Shown here in pieces: positions 55,670 to 64,000 of a stretch of 64,000 nt of DNA. Where the stretch lies: the NCBI RefSeq assembly GCF_023715845.1, contig NZ_JAMBOR010000012.1, forward strand, positions 62,001-126,000, in the 5' to 3' direction. How positions within the stretch are numbered: position 1 is the first letter of the stretch; each line of letters opens with the position of its first letter. The DNA comes from Fictibacillus phosphorivorans. Its GTDB lineage: Bacteria; Bacillota; Bacilli; Bacillales; Fictibacillaceae. The notes below the pieces were generated by a model. That model did no database searches. It had not been told where the DNA came from and saw only the letters and a list, made by a program, of their open reading frames with translations. The position numbers and the translations under genes were made by a program.

Positions 55670-55930
55670 TTATTTTCCATCGAACATTTTAGATAGAGTT
55701 GCCAGGTCAAGAGGGATGTTATTATTCAAAACAGCCTGAACGATCTGGTCTTCTTTCTGCTTCGTGACGGCCACCCCAGCCATTGCAGATACTTGGGAGA
55801 TCAGCATTCGAATCGTGCGCTCATCACGTAAATTAGAACCACTTACAGATTGGGCTAATTTGAAAATATCGTCCTTTTTAACACTCGTTTTCTTCTCAAT
55901 TTTATCAAAAAATTGTTGTTCACGTTCCAC
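55670..55930 (-). CDS. spoVIF: Stage VI sporulation protein F-like protein
   Basis: 86 residues from the GTG placed 7 bases after GGAGGA; six extra codons would run through the ribosome site. Pattern FFDKIEKKTSVKKDDIFKLAQSV...LRDERTIRMLISQVSAMAGV...LATLSKMF agrees with SpoVIF, a mother-cell coat assembly protein that supports GerE activity. A match to the sigma-K promoter consensus upstream fits. In B. subtilis spoVIF lies elsewhere. Confidence 0.8.
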   Translation of the reverse strand: MEREQQFFDKIEKKTSVKKDDIFKLAQSVSGSNLRDERTIRMLISQVSAMAGVAVTKQKEDQIVQAVLNNNIPLDLATLSKMFDGK

Positions 55931-55962
55931 CTGAAGTCCTCCTCCCACTTCCTTTTCATCCC

Positions 55963-55989
55963 TATCGTATGCAGCATTACAAGAAGGGT
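55963..55989 (-). promoter_or_regulatory. Sigma-K promoter of the spoVIF-like gene
   Basis: AC, 16 bases, CATACGATA on minus, matching AC-N16-CATANNNTA, 33 bases before the GTG. Confidence 0.6.
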
Positions 55990-56034
55990 GAAAAGAAAGA
56001 AGGCGATTGCCTAAATTTTTTTAGACATTCGCCT
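55990..56034 (-). terminator. Terminator of gpsA
   Basis: GGCGA...CTAAA/TTTAG...TCGCC imperfect long stem, then TTCTTTCTTTTC on minus. Confidence 0.75.
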
Positions 56035-56041
56035 ATCCGGA

Positions 56042-57067
56042 TTAGCTCTTTAAGGATGAGACATCTTCAACTTCATGTGTACGAGATCGCTGCATCAATT
56101 CATCGACAGCTTGCTTTGCTCCTTTATTGTTGAATAGCACTTCGTACAATACCTGTGTGATCGGCATTTCGACTTTCTCTCTTTTACTTAATTCGTAAGC
56201 AGCTTGTGTTGTTCGAACTCCTTCAACGACCATCCCCATCTTATCGAGAACATCGTCAAGAGCCATTCCTTTTCCAAGCATATTACCTGCACGCCAGTTT
56301 CTACTATGGACACTCGTACACGTTACGATCAGATCACCGATTCCAGTTAGACCTGAAAAAGTAAGTGGGTTAGCTCCCATATGAGTACCAAGACGAGCAA
56401 TTTCCGCGAGTCCTCTTGTGATCAAAGCGGCTTTGGCATTATCTCCGTATCCTAATCCATCAGATAGACCCGCTCCTAAAGCGATGATATTCTTTAAGGC
56501 ACCGCCAAGTTCTACACCAACGACATCAGGATTCGTATAGACACGGAAACTTTGGTTAATGAATAAGTCTTGTACTTTTTCTGCCGCTTCTACTTTTTCA
56601 GAAGATACGGTAACGGTTGTTGGCTGCCTTAAAGAAACTTCCTCCGCATGGCTTGGTCCTGAAAGCACAACGACTGCCTCTAATCGTTCTGAAGGGAGCT
56701 CTTCTTCAATAATCTCTGAAATTCTTTTATATGTACCAGGTTCAATACCCTTACTCGCATGAACGATTGTGACTTTGCGTGTTAATAAATTTTTTAACTG
56801 TCCTAATACATCCCTCATCGCCTTTGTAGGGGTAACGAGGACGATGATATCTGCACCTTCTATACATTCCTCAAGCTTCACTGTAGCGATAATATTCTTT
56901 GGAAGGTCAATGCCAGGCAAGTATTTCTCGTTGCGGTGTTCTTCATTGATCTCGGTTACTTGTTCTTCTCTTCGTCCCCATAAGCGGACATTGTGACCGT
57001 TGTCAGCCAAGACGATAGCAAGCGCTGTCCCCCAGCTTCCGGCACCTAATACAGCAACGTTTTCCAT
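56042..57067 (-). CDS. gpsA: NAD(P)-dependent glycerol-3-phosphate dehydrogenase
   Basis: 341 residues from the ATG giving [13 protein letters not shown], 10 bases after GGAG; a GTG three codons earlier overlaps that site. Dinucleotide site [10 protein letters not shown], catalytic Lys in [31 protein letters not shown]. Makes sn-glycerol-3-phosphate for phospholipids. It would pair with PlsY, whose decayed copy lies directly upstream. Confidence 0.96.
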   Translation of the reverse strand: MENVAVLGAGSWGTALAIVLADNGHNVRLWGRREEQVTEINEEHRNEKYLPGIDLPKNIIATVKLEECIEGADIIVLVTPTKAMRDVLGQLKNLLTRKVTIVHASKGIEPGTYKRISEIIEEELPSERLEAVVVLSGPSHAEEVSLRQPTTVTVSSEKVEAAEKVQDLFINQSFRVYTNPDVVGVELGGALKNIIALGAGLSDGLGYGDNAKAALITRGLAEIARLGTHMGANPLTFSGLTGIGDLIVTCTSVHSRNWRAGNMLGKGMALDDVLDKMGMVVEGVRTTQAAYELSKREKVEMPITQVLYEVLFNNKGAKQAVDELMQRSRTHEVEDVSSLKS

Positions 57068-57087
57068 ACATGTCACACTCCAAACAA

Positions 57088-57345
57088 TTAAATTTTGCGA
57101 TCAATTCCTATGAACAGCCTATGTATATTTTCCCTATGTTTCCATGCTGAAACAACGGATATCCATCCACTCGTTATTGAGACGGAATTGGGAAGATACA
57201 GCAATGACAGGTCCTGTCCCAAGCACTCTTAAAGTGTTGGCAGCACCTGCATTGCCGCTTCCATGATTCCTAATATCTATTCTTTATCAGCTTTCGTAAA
57301 TGAATAACTGAACCTTTTTGAACCAGAACAATAGGAAGTAAGATG
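57088..57345 (-). pseudogene. plsY: Decayed plsY (glycerol-3-phosphate acyltransferase) remnant
   Basis: On minus, one frame encodes IDIRNHGSGNAGAANTLRVLG (read around 57220-57285), the PlsY glycine-rich motif 1. About 100 bases later another frame encodes [18 protein letters not shown] and a stop (57088-57144), the PlsY C-terminus. The ~110 residues normally between are gone, stops and frameshifts interrupt the N-terminal part (FTKADK in a different frame), and no start remains. Order der-plsY-gpsA is common in Firmicutes. A functional plsY must exist elsewhere. Confidence 0.8.
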
Positions 57346-57371
57346 AGTATGGTTCACATCAAACGATTCCC

Positions 57372-58685
57372 TTAATCGTTTTTCTTTCTTGCAAATATTT
57401 TAATAGGTGTTCCGACGAATCCGAATGTTTCGCGTATTCTGTTCTCTAGAAATCTTCTATAAGAGAAGTGGAAAAGCTCAGGATCATTAACGAAAATAAC
57501 GAATGTAGGCGGTTTAGAAGCTACTTGGGTCGCATAGTTAATCTTTAAACGTTTTCCGTTATCCATCGGAGCAGGGTTCATGGCTACCGCATCCATGATT
57601 ACCTCATTCAAGATATTTGTTTGAACGCGTAATGAATGATTTTCGGCAACTTGATTAATCACCGGGAACAGATGATGAAGTCTTTGTTTCGTTTTTGCCG
57701 ATACAAAAACGATCGGTGCATAAGATAAGTATAAGAAATGATCACGAATCTTCTGCTCAAACTTTTGCATCGTCTTATCATCTTTTTCAATCGCATCCCA
57801 TTTATTCACGACGATCACGACCGCTTTTCCTGCTTCATGAGCAAAACCAGCGACTTTTTTATCCTGTTCGATGATGCCTTCTTCTGCATCAATAACCATC
57901 AAGACGACATCTGAACGTTCAATCGCTTTCATCGCTCTCATGACACTGTATTTCTCAGTAGTTTCATATACTTTTCCGCGCTTTCGCATTCCAGCTGTAT
58001 CAATAATGACGTACTTTTGGTCATCCTTCTCAAAACTGGAATCAATAGCATCACGAGTAGTACCCGCTATGTTGCTTACAATAACACGCTCTTTTCCAAG
58101 AATCGCATTCACTAAAGAAGATTTACCAACATTCGGTCGGCCAATTAATGAGAAATAGATGGTATCGTCATCTTTTTCTTCCTCTACTCGTTCAGGAAAA
58201 TGACTGACCACTCGATCCAGTAGATCTCCTAGTCCAATCCCATGAGTACCTGATACTCCGATAGGTTCACCCATACCTAGGCTATAGAATTCATATAATA
58301 ATTCTTTTCTTTCTGGGTTATCAATTTTGTTCACACCTAAGACAACGGGTTTGTTTGAACGGAAAAGCATTTTTGCTACTTCTTCATCTGCTGCTGTAAT
58401 ACCACTCATTCCATCTACCAAAAATAAAATAACATCTGCTTCTTCGATAGCCAGTTCTGCCTGTTCTTTCATCTGGCTCATGAATGGCGCATCACTGATT
58501 TCAATTCCGCCTGTATCGATTAAGTTAAATTCTGTGTTCAGCCATTCAGCTGAGCTATAGATGCGGTCACGCGTTACGCCAGGCATATCTTCTACGATAG
58601 ATATGCGGTCTCCCGCAATTCTGTTAAATATAGTAGATTTCCCTACATTAGGTCTTCCTACTATGGCTAAAACTGGTTTAGTCAT
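57372..58685 (-). CDS. der: Ribosome-assembly GTPase Der (EngA)
   Basis: 437 residues with two tandem GTPase domains: GRPNVGKST (10-18) with DTGG, NKID; and GRPNVGKSS with DTAG, NKWD; then a KH-like C-terminal domain. Needed for 50S assembly. Start behind GGGAAG. Confidence 0.98.
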   Translation of the reverse strand: MTKPVLAIVGRPNVGKSTIFNRIAGDRISIVEDMPGVTRDRIYSSAEWLNTEFNLIDTGGIEISDAPFMSQMKEQAELAIEEADVILFLVDGMSGITAADEEVAKMLFRSNKPVVLGVNKIDNPERKELLYEFYSLGMGEPIGVSGTHGIGLGDLLDRVVSHFPERVEEEKDDDTIYFSLIGRPNVGKSSLVNAILGKERVIVSNIAGTTRDAIDSSFEKDDQKYVIIDTAGMRKRGKVYETTEKYSVMRAMKAIERSDVVLMVIDAEEGIIEQDKKVAGFAHEAGKAVVIVVNKWDAIEKDDKTMQKFEQKIRDHFLYLSYAPIVFVSAKTKQRLHHLFPVINQVAENHSLRVQTNILNEVIMDAVAMNPAPMDNGKRLKINYATQVASKPPTFVIFVNDPELFHFSYRRFLENRIRETFGFVGTPIKIFARKKND

Positions 58686-58813
58686 GTTGACACTTCCCTT
58701 TTTTCCTGATCATATCAATCATTTCTTTATAAATTCTTCATGTTTTATAATTAGACATCCATTTATTTTAGCAAATTCTTGACGAATTGGACAACTTAAT
58801 CCATATAATTTCA

Positions 58814-59416
58814 TCAAAACGGTTTTGCCGGATTCACTTTTTTATAAGAGACACGTTTTAATTTTTTGAACACATCTATCAATAGTACCATACAAAATTG
58901 AATCATTGTAGATGAAGCGAGCAAATCTAATACAGACATTGATCCTATTTCTAGGTTTCCGGTAAGCCTAAAAATCATTAACTGATATAATAAGTCTCCA
59001 ATAAAAAGACCTATTAAAAGAAGATAGAAATAGTCTTTGTTTCTTTTTGTGATAAGAAAAGTTACCGCTGCAAGAGTTAAAATAAGCAAATATTTTTTAT
59101 CGATAAACAGTTTAGCAGGGTCATAAAGGGCGAAAATCTGTAGAAACACATAGCTTACAGCTATTATAAAACTTACCGTTAAATAATAGAGGAGCTCACT
59201 TGTGTTTCGTATTACATGAACGATTCCGATGAGAAACAAGAAGGCGATAGCTGCATTCACCGTTCCTAATGAAAAAGAAATGTTATAATCAGCCAGGATG
59301 ATACCTGTCAGTAATATAAAAGCTATAACATTCCTTGATTGTTTTTTTTGAAATAAGAATGTCGCTAAAACCCATCCCATCCACATGAACCAATAAAAAA
59401 GTATGCCATCATTCAT
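58814..59416 (-). CDS. yphA: YphA, multi-span membrane protein
   Basis: 200 residues from the ATG 6 bases after GAGGTG. Six or seven hydrophobic segments, few charged residues outside the loops and a basic C-terminus. Matches the size and place of B. subtilis yphA, upstream of der. Function unknown. Confidence 0.8.
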   Translation of the reverse strand: MNDGILFYWFMWMGWVLATFLFQKKQSRNVIAFILLTGIILADYNISFSLGTVNAAIAFLFLIGIVHVIRNTSELLYYLTVSFIIAVSYVFLQIFALYDPAKLFIDKKYLLILTLAAVTFLITKRNKDYFYLLLIGLFIGDLLYQLMIFRLTGNLEIGSMSVLDLLASSTMIQFCMVLLIDVFKKLKRVSYKKVNPAKPF

Positions 59417-59505
59417 GAATTTCACCTCGGTAGCATTATGCCACTTTCCGCATCCCCTTAATCGTTATGTCATAAAGTACACTTGACTTGTCGTGATCTA
59501 AACAC

Positions 59506-59538
59506 AAAAAAGCTCCCAATAGTTATCGGGAGCTTTTG
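59506..59538 (-). terminator. Terminator of rpsA
   Basis: AAAAGCTCCC/GGGAGCTTTT, 10-base loop, T6 on minus. Confidence 0.9.
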
Positions 59539-59545
59539 AATCGTA

Positions 59546-60685
59546 TTATTTATACTCTTTTAACTGATCGCCAATCATCTCGGCCAGTGAAAATCCTTTT
59601 TCTTCTTTTGGAAGGTTTTGCTTAAGATTTTCTTTGTCTTTTTCATCTTGAACGGCTTTCATGCTTAAGCTCATTCTCTTTTCTTTGCTGTTTACGTCAA
59701 GGACTTTAACTGAAACTTTTTGTCCTTCTTTCACTACTTCACTTGGGTTGCCAATATGACGGTTTGCCATCTCGGAAATGTGCACTAGCCCTTCAATCCC
59801 AGGTGCAACTTCAACAAATGCACCAAATGCAACGATTCGTTTCACAGTACCTTCAATAATACTTCCTGGTGTAATGGAGGAACTAGCTTCCTCCCATGGA
59901 CCTGGCTGTGTTTCTTTAATAGAAAGGGAAATTCTGTCATTATCACGGTCTACCGAAAGCACTTTAACCTTTACTGTCTCACCTTCACTTAACACATCAG
60001 CTGGGTTATCCACACGATTATGAGAAAGCTGTGAAACGTGAACTAATCCATCTACACCACCAATATCAACAAAGGCTCCAAAATCTGTTAGACGCTGAAC
60101 CTTGCCTTCGATGATTTCTCCTGGAGAAAGACGATCTAGGATTTCTTGTTTTCTTCCTGCTTCTTCCTCTTCCGTTACGGCACGGTGGGATAATATAACG
60201 CGTCCTTTTTCACTATCAAGCTCCACAATTTTAACTGTAAGCTTTTTACCTTTATAATCTGAGAAATCTTCCACAAAATGTGCTTCAACCATTGATGCAG
60301 GAATAAATGCACGTACGCCTAGATCAACAACGAGTCCGCCTTTTACTACATCGTGAACTGTAACTTCAAACGTTTCTTTTGAGTCGAATTTTTCTTGAAG
60401 TTCTGCCCAGGATTTTTCACTGTCTACTGCTTTTTTTGATACAAGCAGCTTGTCCTCTGTATGAGAAAGCACTTTTACAGTAATTTGATCTCCTTCATTT
60501 AACACATCACTAACCTTTTCTATAAAAAGGCTTGAAACCTCATTAATCGGCAAAAATGCGTCTTGTTTAGCGTTGATATCCACTAATGCGTGTTTATCTT
60601 CAACTTTCAAAACTGTACCTTTAACGATTTCGCCCGCTTCTGCTTGGGCAGTATTTGTTAAACTTGTGCTCATTTCCTCTGTCAT
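59546..60685 (-). CDS. rpsA: 30S ribosomal protein S1 homologue (four S1 domains)
   Basis: 379 residues, start behind GAGGAGG. Four S1 RNA-binding domains at about 16-86, 103-168, 188-257 and 273-343, with typical GxVxxxxxFGAFVD(I/V) starts and ending in an acidic/basic tail. The Firmicute YpfD type is shorter than the six-domain S1 of E. coli. Follows cmk/plsC, an order shared with many bacteria (cmk-rpsA). Confidence 0.95.
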   Translation of the reverse strand: MTEEMSTSLTNTAQAEAGEIVKGTVLKVEDKHALVDINAKQDAFLPINEVSSLFIEKVSDVLNEGDQITVKVLSHTEDKLLVSKKAVDSEKSWAELQEKFDSKETFEVTVHDVVKGGLVVDLGVRAFIPASMVEAHFVEDFSDYKGKKLTVKIVELDSEKGRVILSHRAVTEEEEAGRKQEILDRLSPGEIIEGKVQRLTDFGAFVDIGGVDGLVHVSQLSHNRVDNPADVLSEGETVKVKVLSVDRDNDRISLSIKETQPGPWEEASSSITPGSIIEGTVKRIVAFGAFVEVAPGIEGLVHISEMANRHIGNPSEVVKEGQKVSVKVLDVNSKEKRMSLSMKAVQDEKDKENLKQNLPKEEKGFSLAEMIGDQLKEYK

Positions 60686-60766
60686 GTTCGTGGCCTCCTC
60701 AAAAAATTAAAAAATAATTTATTGAACTTTCACTTTGAAAGAACATTAACATTGTAAAGAACAAAC

Positions 60767-61345
60767 TTATTCATGATCTTTTTTCAATTGTGCTATATTT
60801 TCCATTATAAGCGCTGTAGCTTCTTTAGCGGAAGCTTTTTGCTCGCGTAAATGTGTGAAGTCGATCGGCTTACCGAAGACAACTTTCAAATTTCCTTTTT
60901 TATATGGTCCGACAATTGCACAAGGAACAATATGAGCTTCGGATTTTAGTGCAAAGAATCCTGCACCCGCTAAACCTTCACCGATCTCGCCTGTTTTGCT
61001 TCTGGTTCCTTCTGGGAAAAGGCCAACTACCTTTCCTTCTTTCAAAAGGTTCATACCTGTTTTTAAAGCGGTCTTATCGCTCATTCCCCTTTTTACAGGA
61101 AACGCATTAATTTTAGGAAGGATGTTCTTTAATACGGGTATCGAAAAGAGTTCGGCTTTTGCCATGAAATGAACATCCCTTGGTGAAGCAACGCCCACAA
61201 GTGGAGGATCATAATTGTGAATATGATTCGAACACAGCAACACCCCTCCAGTAGCAGGCATGTTTTCTGCACCAATGATTTCAGGTTTAAAAGAAGTCTT
61301 AAAATATGTACCGCAAAGCCATTTACCAAAAGAATAAAGCTTCAT
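60767..61345 (-). CDS. plsC: 1-acyl-sn-glycerol-3-phosphate acyltransferase
   Basis: 192 residues from the ATG two bases before the cmk stop codon region, with AAAGGG upstream. Catalytic NHIHNYD (H-x4-D), GxxPVKRG, FPEGTRSKTG and IVGPY. Second acylation in phosphatidic acid synthesis. Coupled with cmk. Confidence 0.93.
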   Translation of the reverse strand: MKLYSFGKWLCGTYFKTSFKPEIIGAENMPATGGVLLCSNHIHNYDPPLVGVASPRDVHFMAKAELFSIPVLKNILPKINAFPVKRGMSDKTALKTGMNLLKEGKVVGLFPEGTRSKTGEIGEGLAGAGFFALKSEAHIVPCAIVGPYKKGNLKVVFGKPIDFTHLREQKASAKEATALIMENIAQLKKDHE

Positions 61346-61346
61346 A

Positions 61347-62021
61347 TTAACGTGCCCTTTCTTCTGCAAAATTAAGAATGCTTGAAACTACTTCTTCGAT
61401 CGTCATACTTGTTGTATCTAGTTCAATAGCATCTTCTGCTTTTCTTAATGGAGCAGCTTCTCTTTCGCTATCCCTTTTATCACGAAGCGCAATTTCGTTT
61501 TTTAACTGTTCAAAATCAGCTGGATACCCTTTTGCGAGATTTTCCTCATATCTTCTGCGTGCACGTTCTTCTACTGAGGCGATCAAGAAGATTTTCAGTT
61601 CTGCATTTGGCATCACATGTGTACCGATATCACGGCCATCCATGACGACTCCACCTGATTCAGCAAGCTGCTGTTGTCTTTTTACCATTTCCAAGCGTAC
61701 TTCTTTCTGGCGGGCAACAAATGATACATTATTGGTTACTTCTGCAGATCTGATAGCACCTGTTACATCTTTTCCATCAAGAAATACAGCTTGACCTTCT
61801 TCTGTCTTCACCAACTCGATCTTTGTTTTCTGAAGAACGGACTCAAGAGCCATCCCATCGTTTAAATCAGCCCCTAAAGAAAGAGCTTTATAAGTTAATG
61901 CCCTGTACATGGCACCAGTGTCAATATAAATAAAAGAAAGGCGCTCAGCTACTTGCTTTGCTACCGTGCTTTTCCCCGCACCCGCAGGACCATCAATAGC
62001 AATCGATAATAATTTTTTCAT
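61347..62021 (-). CDS. cmk: Cytidylate kinase
   Basis: 224 residues; P-loop GPAGAGKST (10-18), [11 protein letters not shown], and [10 protein letters not shown] lid. Phosphorylates CMP/dCMP. Start behind GGAGGAA. Confidence 0.97.
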   Translation of the reverse strand: MKKLLSIAIDGPAGAGKSTVAKQVAERLSFIYIDTGAMYRALTYKALSLGADLNDGMALESVLQKTKIELVKTEEGQAVFLDGKDVTGAIRSAEVTNNVSFVARQKEVRLEMVKRQQQLAESGGVVMDGRDIGTHVMPNAELKIFLIASVEERARRRYEENLAKGYPADFEQLKNEIALRDKRDSEREAAPLRKAEDAIELDTTSMTIEEVVSSILNFAEERAR

Positions 62022-62062
62022 GTTTCCTCCTACCCATACCTATGACAATAAATACATAGCAA

Positions 62063-62093
62063 TAAAAGCAGGTGAACTTCCCCCTGCTTTTTC
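62063..62093 (-). terminator. Terminator of ypfB/ypfA unit
   Basis: AAAAGCAGG/CCTGCTTTT stem, T-run on minus, downstream of ypfB. Confidence 0.8.
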
Positions 62094-62150
62094 TGCACAT
62101 AATCTTAAAATAACAGATTAATTCTTTAATTATCTTATCACAAACTCTGC

Positions 62151-62327
62151 CTAGCGGTCTATCGTTTCCAAAGCTGGTTTCTTTTCACCTTTTACGACTC
62201 CTTCATACTGAATGTTTTGATTCGTGTACATTTTAAAAGAAGGAATCTCTAAACAAACTTGCGCAATCAATAATAATATAAAATGAACAATAGCAAGCTG
62301 AATGAGTAACTTTTCGAATCTTTTCAT
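62151..62327 (-). CDS. ypfB: YpfB, small single-span protein
   Basis: 58 residues from the ATG behind GAAGGTGAC. One membrane helix (about 7-28, LIQLAIVHFILLLIAQVCLE), short outer tail ending KGEKKPALETIDR. DUF5359-like; unknown function. Between ypfA and cmk as in B. subtilis. Confidence 0.78.
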   Translation of the reverse strand: MKRFEKLLIQLAIVHFILLLIAQVCLEIPSFKMYTNQNIQYEGVVKGEKKPALETIDR

Positions 62328-62373
62328 CGTAGTCACCTTCTTTTTGGGAGTATTTTCCCCCAATAAGAGAGAA

Positions 62374-63042
62374 CTATTCTAAATGGCCGGATTCCCTTTT
62401 CTTCATTAAAAGCTGCTGTTCAAAACAGAACCTGATGATATGCTGTCTGGATTTCGGATCTATCGATATAAACTGGAGTGGCGCCTTTTGTCTATCCTTT
62501 GCATGGCCATCTAAGATCCTCAAAACCTTACATGTTAGATCCAAATAAAGTTTCTCACCCGATTGCATAGGAAGAACCGTTAAACATTCCAGTATGTCCC
62601 CTTGTAACACACTGTGTTTTAAGGGGAGTGATAAAAGCATTCCTCCTGCACTTAGGTCTAATACTACTGAATTAAAGGAAGGATAACCATCATTCCTCTT
62701 TCTCACTGCTGTATCTAAAAGTGTTTCAACCCGAATATATTCCCTTCGCTGAAGTTTTTGGATTTCATCCTCTTTTGGTAAAGCCATTATTAATACGGGG
62801 ATTTTATCCATTTTCCTGCCCAGCAGCTCGGTACGAAAAGTAAAAACATTCTTTTCCTTATCTACAAATGACGCTTTGAATTGCGTTCCATCAAAAAAAT
62901 ATTCTGTCCGATTCGTTGTTTCATTACTTGGATAGTCAATTAAAATCTTATCATCGTTCACGTCATAAATTTTGCATCGATATGTACCCTTTTTATTTGA
63001 AAATAAAGGCTCTAAATACAACGGTTCTCCTACAACAATCAT
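62374..63042 (-). CDS. ypfA: PilZ-domain c-di-GMP receptor YpfA (YcgR-like)
   Basis: 222 residues from the ATG preceded by GGGGGAAG; an ATG five codons earlier has no site. N-terminal YcgR-like beta domain (1-95), then PilZ with QRREYIRVET (RxxxR) and LDLSAGGMLLS (DxSxxG), the complete c-di-GMP binding pair. B. subtilis YpfA (MotI/DgrA) inhibits flagellar motility; same role inferred. Confidence 0.92.
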   Translation of the reverse strand: MIVVGEPLYLEPLFSNKKGTYRCKIYDVNDDKILIDYPSNETTNRTEYFFDGTQFKASFVDKEKNVFTFRTELLGRKMDKIPVLIMALPKEDEIQKLQRREYIRVETLLDTAVRKRNDGYPSFNSVVLDLSAGGMLLSLPLKHSVLQGDILECLTVLPMQSGEKLYLDLTCKVLRILDGHAKDRQKAPLQFISIDPKSRQHIIRFCFEQQLLMKKRESGHLE

Positions 63043-63094
63043 TAATTCTTCCCCCATACTGCGTTCTCATCCCTTCCTTATTATGACAGTTAAT

Positions 63095-63139
63095 AAAAAA
63101 AAGAAAAAGCAAAATTTCAAAAAGTGAAATTTTGCTTTA
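63095..63139 (-). terminator. Terminator of ypeB
   Basis: AAAGCAAAATTTCA/TGAAATTTTGCTTT, 5-base loop, T-rich tail on minus. Confidence 0.92.
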
Positions 63140-63152
63140 AGGCTTTTATAGC

Positions 63153-64000
63153 TTAGATCTCGTCATAAGAAGGCTCTGCTTCCTTCAACTTTTTAACTTG
63201 TTCTTCACTTCCATCCTCTGCGTTAATGAACACTTGATAAGTCTCATTTCCAAGTACGCCGAGGAATTCATAGCAAAATACTTCTTCGTTTATATCATTT
63301 CTAATTAAGGCTTTACTTACTTCTTTTACTTCAAATTTCGGATTCAAGTGCGTTCTTGCTTCTTTTTCAGAGATTTTGAATTCTCCAATACGTCGGTCCT
63401 TGTGAGCTAGAAGGAAATCAGTCCCTTCATAACCCATGATGTCTCCATTATCCAAGGCAACCTTTACAGTAACCACTTCTGGATAGATACGGACATCATC
63501 TTCTAGTCTTGCATAGGTAAAGACTGCAATATTGTCATACTGATCACTCGAAACCATTTCCATCTTGCTCTCCATATGTTTTTTGAGGAAATCTTCTGCC
63601 TGGAACATGGCATCATTCAATGATATTTTAGTCTTTCCTACTTTTCGGTCATAGAGTACATATAGTGGATAACCGCCTTTTTGTGTAATATCCATATAGG
63701 TTGTACCTTTAGTCTCCGGATTATAGAGCGTAAGAGAGTAAGCGTCGTATTTTGCATCTTTTCCTGATTTTTCTACCGTTATCTTTACATTTTTTTTAAG
63801 GTCGAAGAAGTCGATTGCAATCTTTTTAGCTTCTTTCTTCGTAATCTTCTTTCCTTTTAACTGGCTTAGATCACGTTTTTTCATTCTTTCCATGTTCGTG
63901 ACTTCAGGGCCGAAGTTTACATCCGAATAGCCTTCAACGTTTTTATCAACCGTTTTAAAACCATCGATAATCGTGTTGTCTTCTTGCGTCTTATTTGTTG
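63153..64000 (-). CDS. ypeB: Germination protein YpeB, C-terminal part (N-terminus outside window)
   Basis: The frame is open to the window edge, so about 282 codons of the 3' part are present; the first in-window Met is internal. Sequence SDVNFGPEVTNMERMKKRDLSQLKGKKITKKEAKKIAIDF and the following tandem PepSY-type repeats are characteristic of YpeB, which stabilises the cortex-lytic enzyme SleB in dormant spores. In B. subtilis sleB lies directly upstream, so sleB is expected beyond 64000. Confidence 0.92.
   Translation of the reverse strand, partial: TNKTQEDNTIIDGFKTVDKNVEGYSDVNFGPEVTNMERMKKRDLSQLKGKKITKKEAKKIAIDFFDLKKNVKITVEKSGKDAKYDAYSLTLYNPETKGTTYMDITQKGGYPLYVLYDRKVGKTKISLNDAMFQAEDFLKKHMESKMEMVSSDQYDNIAVFTYARLEDDVRIYPEVVTVKVALDNGDIMGYEGTDFLLAHKDRRIGEFKISEKEARTHLNPKFEVKEVSKALIRNDINEEVFCYEFLGVLGNETYQVFINAEDGSEEQVKKLKEAEPSYDEI

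Noticed and set aside
1-64000. tRNA, rRNA, CRISPR, IS elements, prophage genes
   Set aside because: No cloverleaf with CCA context, no regularly spaced direct repeats, no transposase or integrase frames were found by reading.

Overview
The window looks like a chromosomal segment of an endospore-forming member of the Bacillaceae. Base composition is moderately AT-rich, Shine-Dalgarno sites are strong (AAGGAGG type), and genes of sporulation, spore coat and germination are present (alpha/beta SASP, spoIVA, spoVIF-like, ypjB, ypeB, yaaH-like). From about 6.7 kb to the end, gene order follows the Bacillus subtilis yppC-ponA to ypeB region as I recall it. It is an ordinary chromosome backbone, not an island: I see no tRNA, rRNA, CRISPR array, phage or insertion sequence.

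Layout. 0-6.7 kb: a KBL/BioF-type aminotransferase cut by the window edge, an SASP with an excellent sigma-G promoter, trhO, a LysM/CAP secreted protein, a YfmL-type DEAD-box helicase coupled to an unknown gene, a YppE-like protein and a RacA-like protein. 6.7-18.1 kb: yppC, a glutaredoxin-like gene, recU, ponA, a LysM/GH18 spore hydrolase, ypoC, nth, dnaD, asnS, aspB, ypmB and ypmA. A gene-poor 0.7 kb stretch with two inverted 128 bp repeats follows, then dinG and panBCD with a long leader. Next come birA/cca, bacillithiol synthesis (bshA, bshB1), mgsA, dapB and ypjD. Then ypjC, yugP, ypjB, ypjA, the menaquinol:cytochrome c reductase genes qcrABC, ypiF, ypiB and ypiA.

38-47 kb: a trp operon (trpD-C-F-B-A-hisC) with a textbook TRAP-type leader (promoter, (G/U)AG triplet array, intrinsic terminator) directly in front of trpD. 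trpE is absent, as are the aroFBH genes and tyrA/aroE that flank this operon in B. subtilis. Where tyrA/aroE would be there is a frameshifted amidohydrolase-like gene, preceded by a promoter, a perfect cre match and two terminator-like hairpins. cheR, ndk and hepT follow.

47-64 kb: the menaquinone cluster hepS-menG-mqnP-mqnM-mqnA-hepT indicates the futalosine pathway. Then come folE-mtrB (TRAP itself) under a palindrome-covered promoter, hbs, spoIVA, yphF, yphE, a spoVIF-like gene, gpsA, a decayed plsY remnant, der, yphA, rpsA, plsC, cmk, ypfB, ypfA (PilZ) and the C-terminal part of ypeB.

How the parts connect: mtrB encodes the protein expected to read the trp leader 7 kb away. The mqn/men/hep genes make the menaquinol that qcrABC oxidises. 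panBCD and birA serve CoA and biotin metabolism. The most unusual points are the trpE-less TRAP-controlled operon, the plsY remnant, the pan leader, the operator-like array at folE and the promoter/cre/terminator unit at 38.7 kb.
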